DNA of 10,605 nucleotides from Phoronis ovalis. Its lineage: Eukaryota > Phoronida > Phoronidae. The notes below the pieces were generated by a model, which worked only from the letters and a program-made list of their open reading frames with translations, had not been told where the DNA came from and did no database searches. Shown in pieces: positions 9,301 to 10,605 of this stretch. Within the stretch, counting starts at the first letter, position 1; every line of letters begins with the position of its first letter. The stretch lies in the NCBI GenBank assembly GCA_028565635.1, contig JAOXYB010061846.1, positions 1-10,605 on the forward strand, read 5' to 3'. The translations under genes were made by a program, and so were the position numbers.

Positions 9301-10081
9301 TGTATACAATTTCCATTTGATGACAAAATTAATGTAAAATGTTTGTATGACAATAGTAATAGTAGTATCATGTATCATAAGATTATTGCTTTAATAGGGA
9401 TTCGTGGTACATTTAGTAAAACATTCTTTTTTGCTATATATGAAAAGGCAAACAATATTGACAACATCCAGAAAATATGTATCAATTCCATAATTCAGGA
9501 ATATTAGGTTTGTTTCTACAAGCCAGAAAACATGAACAGGTAAAGGTGTAACATTTATTAATCTGTACATGAAAAAGGACCCAACATGTGCCTAGTCTTT
9601 GCAGAGTGCACTCATCGATTATTGTACTATTTCTATTACTTTCACCTTTTGACAGCCACATGGTTCACAACAGCAGAACAATATTCCACATTGATATGGC
9701 ACCATGAGAGGCCTTACACCAGTCTGATTGTAAATCATTTCTGAATTCATTCGACCCTCTCTTGCTGTTTGTCTGAAACATTACACAGTCATGAACATAA
9801 AGTATTCATACAACATATTTCCTGCAATTTGGGTGCAAGAGTGTCATATGAGAATTGATCACAATTCAGGTCACAAAATGTTGGCAAACTGCTACGTTAA
9901 TGACAGGCTCCTAGTCTTCATGACGTATCTGAGAAATTCTAAATACCCCCAGGCTTTAACTAGCATAGAGCAAATGTCACAGAATTGTAAGTGCATGTAC
10001 CTTTCTTTGTCCAGTTTTATAAGTTTTGCTATGTCATACGCAAACTGAACATTTTCTATAACTGCTCCTGAATAAGCTTCT
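3188..10081 (-). CDS. TMEM63: TMEM63/CSC1-like mechanosensitive cation channel, 3' fourteen exons (5' partial)
   Basis: OSCA/TMEM63 proteins are plasma- or endomembrane cation channels opened by membrane stretch or osmotic stress; some are also reported to scramble lipids. Fourteen exons join in frame (10081-10001, 9772-9646, 9192-9059, 8881-8753, 8340-8187, 7273-7167, 6914-6765, 6300-6138, 5783-5678, 5397-5230, 4679-4564, 4291-4220, 4013-3939, 3394-3188), giving 595 residues and TAA at 3190-3188. Numbering here starts at the first complete codon. Family signatures are VDAIQYY (70-76), [12 protein letters not shown] (149-160), FFMTTPSLL (183-191), LPSLGL (266-271), [11 protein letters not shown] (298-308), CARSAAER (336-343), and [20 protein letters not shown] (382-401). 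Membrane segments lie near 169-192, 211-234, 252-272, 304-335, 360-383, 384-394, 417-438 and 442-465, corresponding to TM3-TM10. The tail 466-595 is hydrophilic and acidic. Family members are about 800 residues, so roughly 200 N-terminal residues with TM0-TM2 lie outside. All introns are GT-AG and no coding break is seen. Which vertebrate paralogue it resembles most cannot be decided here. Confidence 0.97.
3395..3938 (-). other. TMEM63 intron with nuclear-receptor-like direct repeat
   Basis: Intron between exons 14 and 13, 544 bases. It holds the DR1 at 3733-3745. The plus-strand open frame from 3763 has no protein signature. Confidence 0.8.
3733..3745 (+). promoter_or_regulatory. DR1 element: AGGTCA T AGGTCA
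   Basis: Two perfect AGGTCA half-sites in direct orientation with one base between, the consensus for RXR, HNF4 and COUP-TF type dimers. It sits in a slightly longer 7-bp tandem (ATAGGTC twice, then ATAGGAT; 3731-3751), so it may have arisen by slippage. Function is untested. Confidence 0.4.
3939..4013 (-). CDS. TMEM63: TMEM63 exon 13: polar tail cassette
   Basis: 75 bases, exactly 25 codons, phase 0 at both ends. The acceptor is ATTTTACAG and the donor GTAAGA. Encodes an Asn/Thr-rich polar segment ([20 protein letters not shown] and following). It has no clear counterpart in the vertebrate tails I can recall; it is accepted on splice sites and frame. A plus-strand open frame at 3763-3999 overlaps it and is a shadow. 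Confidence 0.85.
4178..4189 (-). promoter_or_regulatory. Adjacent half-sites AGGTCA-AGGTGA (DR0-like)
   Basis: On the minus strand AGGTCA is followed directly by AGGTGA, one mismatch from a second half-site. It also resembles the extended monomer site (TCAAGGTCA) of ERR/SF-1 type receptors. It lies in the 4014-4219 intron about 30 bases downstream of exon 12. A further AGGTCA is at 4061-4066 on the plus strand. Confidence 0.25.
4220..4291 (-). CDS. TMEM63: TMEM63 exon 12: acidic tail cassette
   Basis: 72 bases, exactly 24 codons, phase 0 at both ends. The acceptor is ATTATGCAG and the donor GTACTG. Encodes [20 protein letters not shown] and four more residues, a strongly acidic stretch just after TM10. 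Skipping it would keep the frame. Confidence 0.9.
4564..4679 (-). CDS. TMEM63: TMEM63 exon 11: TM10 and start of cytoplasmic tail
   Basis: The acceptor is CTACCTTTCAG and the donor GTAAAA. Residues 441-478: the last membrane helix is about 442-465 ([20 protein letters not shown]), followed by basic [10 protein letters not shown], agreeing with a positive-inside C-terminal tail. The exon ends in phase 0. Confidence 0.93.
4680..5229 (-). other. TMEM63 intron, nothing else recognised
   Basis: 550-base intron between exons 11 and 10; AT-rich, no open frame, repeat or RNA gene recognised. Confidence 0.85.
5230..5397 (-). CDS. TMEM63: TMEM63 exon 10: TM8 and TM9
   Basis: The acceptor is TCTGTTGCAG and the donor GTAAGT. 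Residues 385-439 contain [19 protein letters not shown], the most recognisable family block (short TM8 plus the following loop), then TM9 ([20 protein letters not shown]). One base passes to Glu440. Confidence 0.98.
5678..5783 (-). CDS. TMEM63: TMEM63 exon 9: TM7
   Basis: The acceptor is TTATTTTCAG and the donor GTAAGT. Residues 349-383 include [20 protein letters not shown] and [10 protein letters not shown], matching the family segment (F-fG-aYaW ... YSitCPiivPFG). Gly384 is split by the intron. Confidence 0.96.
5784..6137 (-). other. TMEM63 intron with open 5' end
   Basis: 354-base intron between exons 9 and 8. The TMEM63 frame stays open past the exon 8 donor until a stop at 5948-5946, but the read-through residues do not match the family and the next exon restores the conserved TM7 sequence. 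Confidence 0.85.
6138..6300 (-). CDS. TMEM63: TMEM63 exon 8: TM6
   Basis: The acceptor is TTTTTTTACAG and the donor GTGAGC. Residues 295-348: [20 protein letters not shown], then [20 protein letters not shown] and [13 protein letters not shown]. The glycine-bearing hinge (IGTG at 315-318) and the RSAAER cytosolic end are conserved in the family; this helix is a main gate element in OSCA/TMEM63 structures. The exon ends in phase 0. Confidence 0.97.
6301..6764 (-). other. TMEM63 intron with small hairpin
   Basis: 464-base intron between exons 8 and 7. It holds the hairpin at 6452-6473 and weak repeated words (ACAATTCAC at 6581 and 6614; AGTTCA at 6593 and 6632). Confidence 0.85.
6452..6473. 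repeat. Perfect 9-bp hairpin, 4-base loop
   Basis: TTAATCTTT, loop TAGT, AAAGATTAA. Intronic and AT-rich; roughly one such structure could occur by chance in a window this size. Confidence 0.6.
6765..6914 (-). CDS. TMEM63: TMEM63 exon 7: TM5
   Basis: The acceptor is AATTGTAG and the donor GTTTGT, the weakest donor of the gene. Residues 245-293: [20 protein letters not shown] forms the start of TM5 and [10 protein letters not shown] its end, followed by the extracellular loop through [18 protein letters not shown]. This corresponds to the family block HKCYTFLIFMVLLLPSLGL. Confidence 0.96.
7167..7273 (-). CDS. TMEM63: TMEM63 exon 6: TM4
   Basis: The acceptor is TTATTTTCAG and the donor GTAATA. 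Residues 209-243 ([20 protein letters not shown] and following) match the family TM4 segment FFPTLLLWcFSALLPtIVYYS. The final AG joins the next exon to form Arg244. An overlapping plus-strand open frame here is a shadow. Confidence 0.96.
7914..7990 (+). repeat. Degenerate tRNA-like sequence, probable tRNA-derived SINE remnant
   Basis: The A-box-like CAGCCAAACGG (7921-7931) fits TRGYNNANNGG except at the first base; the B-box-like GTTGGAATC (7976-7984) fits GWTCRANNC except at the fourth; the 44-base spacing is normal. GATAAG followed by ACTGGACTG (7931-7948) resembles the D arm and anticodon stem of Ser/Leu tRNAs, and CCGT-GCATA-ACGG (7957-7969) could be a long variable arm. The D, T and acceptor stems do not pair well, so it is not a functional tRNA. 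No tail or target-site duplication is clear. Confidence 0.45.
7998..8029. repeat. 9-bp hairpin beside the tRNA-like sequence
   Basis: AGTTTACTT (7998-8006) and AAGTAAACT (8021-8029) are perfect inverted repeats around a 14-base loop whose ends (TTTT, AAAA-like) could extend the stem. Confidence 0.6.
8187..8340 (-). CDS. TMEM63: TMEM63 exon 5: TM3
   Basis: The acceptor is TATTTTTAG and the donor GTAAGT; the phase is 1+153. Residues 158-208 hold the [10 protein letters not shown] start of TM3, then [18 protein letters not shown], which matches the family motif LFFLTTPaiiistlD. In OSCA structures this helix lines the ion pathway. The exon ends at a codon boundary. Confidence 0.97.
8341..8752 (-). 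other. TMEM63 intron, little recognised
   Basis: 412 bases between exons 5 and 4. It contains an isolated B-box match at 8493-8501 without an A box; nothing else stands out. Confidence 0.85.
8753..8881 (-). CDS. TMEM63: TMEM63 exon 4: end of linker, entry to TM3
   Basis: The acceptor is TTTTAACAG and the donor GTAGGA. It encodes residues 115-156 and the first two bases of Trp157. The segment [14 protein letters not shown] is the family signature (apPp-DI-WENL) that leads the chain from the cytosolic domain into TM3; the WENL motif is split by the intron. Confidence 0.96.
9059..9192 (-). CDS. TMEM63: TMEM63 exon 3: charged helix and RRM-like strand
   Basis: The acceptor is GATAG with only a weak pyrimidine tract; the donor is GTAAGT. 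Residues 70-113 start [14 protein letters not shown], a highly charged helix typical of the family linker, and reach [10 protein letters not shown], the hydrophobic strand equivalent to the AFVTF motif of the RRM-like fold. Two bases (GT) pass to the next exon to form Val114. Confidence 0.95.
9193..9645 (-). other. TMEM63 intron, nothing else recognised
   Basis: 453 bases between exons 3 and 2; AT-rich with a short imperfect TAG/TAA trinucleotide stretch near 9352-9370. Confidence 0.85.
9646..9772 (-). CDS. TMEM63: TMEM63 exon 2: linker with cysteine-rich patch
   Basis: The acceptor is TTTCAG and the donor GTGAAA; the phase is 1+126. Residues 28-69 end in a cysteine cluster ([13 protein letters not shown] at 56-68), the position where TMEM63 proteins have a conserved Cys-rich stretch just before VDAI-YY. 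S-acylation of this patch is inference. A dibasic or basic patch (AREGR) precedes it. Confidence 0.93.
10001..10081 (-). CDS. TMEM63: TMEM63 exon 1 of those visible: start of the cytosolic RRM-like linker
   Basis: The acceptor is TTTTTAG and the donor GTACAT. The first base finishes a codon begun in an upstream exon outside the window; 26 whole codons follow and two bases (AG) carry over. It reads [20 protein letters not shown] and on, matching the family segment after HFQEAYP that starts the RRM-like fold of the long intracellular linker. An acceptor two bases further in (AGAG) is possible but would break the frame with the next exon. Confidence 0.88.
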
Positions 10082-10605
10082 CTAAAAATAGATAAAATTA
10101 GAGTTGATTAAAAATATTAAGAGATTAAATAAATTTAAAAAAATGTTTTTGATAATATTTTGTTTTCGTGTAATATAGATGGAGAAAGTAAAGAAGCATA
10201 TAACATTTAAGATAGGATGATGTTCTCAGCCTAATATATCAATCAAAGATAAGATGGGATACAACATGCTGATATAGCATCAAATTATTATCGGCTGATA
10301 TTTAATACATGACAATGATTAGTATTTAGTAAATAAACTGTTACTGCAACTATTGTGATACAGTATACTTGAATGCTTTGGAATGAAAAAGAACTGGTGA
10401 CTTGCAGATACTACTGTTATATCAGCAGTTCTCTGGAAGCTTCCCGAGGGGGTACTGGAGGTATTTTTTGGTGGGGGTGTGCAGCCCAGTTAAAAATTTT
10501 GGATTTGGATTGTATACTTCTACTGTAGTTTTTTAGATTGCTACCGTAAAGAAATTCAAAAATTTGGATTGCTACCCACTGCTTACAGCAAATAATTTGG
10601 ATTAA
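10082..10605 (-). other. Partial TMEM63 intron upstream of the first visible exon
   Basis: No exon fitting the family segment before EAY is seen, so the intron continues past the window. The distal 170 bases are repeat-like. Confidence 0.7.
10440..10605. repeat. Repeat-like block: G-rich segment plus ~30-bp degenerate units
   Basis: A G-rich segment (GAGGGGGTACTGGAGG; GGTGGGGGTGTGCAGCCCAG, 10446-10490) breaks the AT-rich background. It is followed by recurring (G/A)GATTG or GGATT words starting at 10507, 10535, 10566 and 10599, spaced 28, 31 and 33 bases, two of them continuing as CTACC. This looks like the end of an interspersed element with internal tandem units, cut by the window edge; family unknown. 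Confidence 0.5.

Noticed and set aside
9791-10048. 85-codon plus-strand open frame
   Set aside because: Shadow over a TMEM63 intron and exon 1; no recognisable motif.
1-10605. Bacterial-type systems (CRISPR, operons, prophage, toxin-antitoxin)
   Set aside because: Intron-containing animal genes fill the window; no spaced identical repeats, Shine-Dalgarno-led frames or long bacterial reading frames exist.

Overview
The window is intron-rich, AT-rich animal nuclear DNA. It shows no bacterial gene organisation: coding sequence is in short blocks of 72 to 222 bases bounded by GT...AG splice sites, with poly(A) signals downstream. The gene content and the compact introns (152 to 913 bases) suggest an invertebrate with a vertebrate-like exon structure, possibly a marine deuterostome. 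That placement is inference and I cannot name a species.

Two genes converge. On the plus strand, positions 314-1262 (and probably also 1-53) hold the 3' end of a gene for a basic, then Pro/Ser/Thr-rich, probably disordered C-terminal tail that I do not recognise. Its stop codon is at 1260-1262. A 3' UTR with an AU-rich nonamer and a Pumilio-type site runs to paired AATAAA signals at 1712-1723.

On the minus strand, 10081 down to 3188 carries fourteen exons of a TMEM63/CSC1-like (OSCA/TMEM63 family) mechanosensitive cation channel. All fourteen join in one reading frame with consistent splice phases, giving 595 residues plus a stop codon (TAA). They cover the end of the cytosolic RRM-like linker, TM3 to TM10 and the whole acidic cytoplasmic tail. 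The 5' exons (N-terminus, TM0-TM2) lie beyond 10605. Its 3' UTR runs to AATAAA (minus strand) at 2633-2628, or possibly 2261-2256.

Between the two 3' ends (about 1750-2230) I see no gene. The introns hold small items: a perfect AGGTCA direct repeat with one-base spacing (DR1) and two further half-site groups, a degenerate tRNA-like sequence with A and B boxes (probably tRNA-derived SINE debris), two 9-bp hairpins, and at the right edge a G-rich block followed by roughly 30-bp degenerate repeats that looks like part of an interspersed element.

I found no evidence of a previously undescribed multi-gene system. The most useful results are the exon-resolved TMEM63 gene with its frame-neutral tail exons, the unknown convergent gene, and the tRNA-like and DR1 elements.
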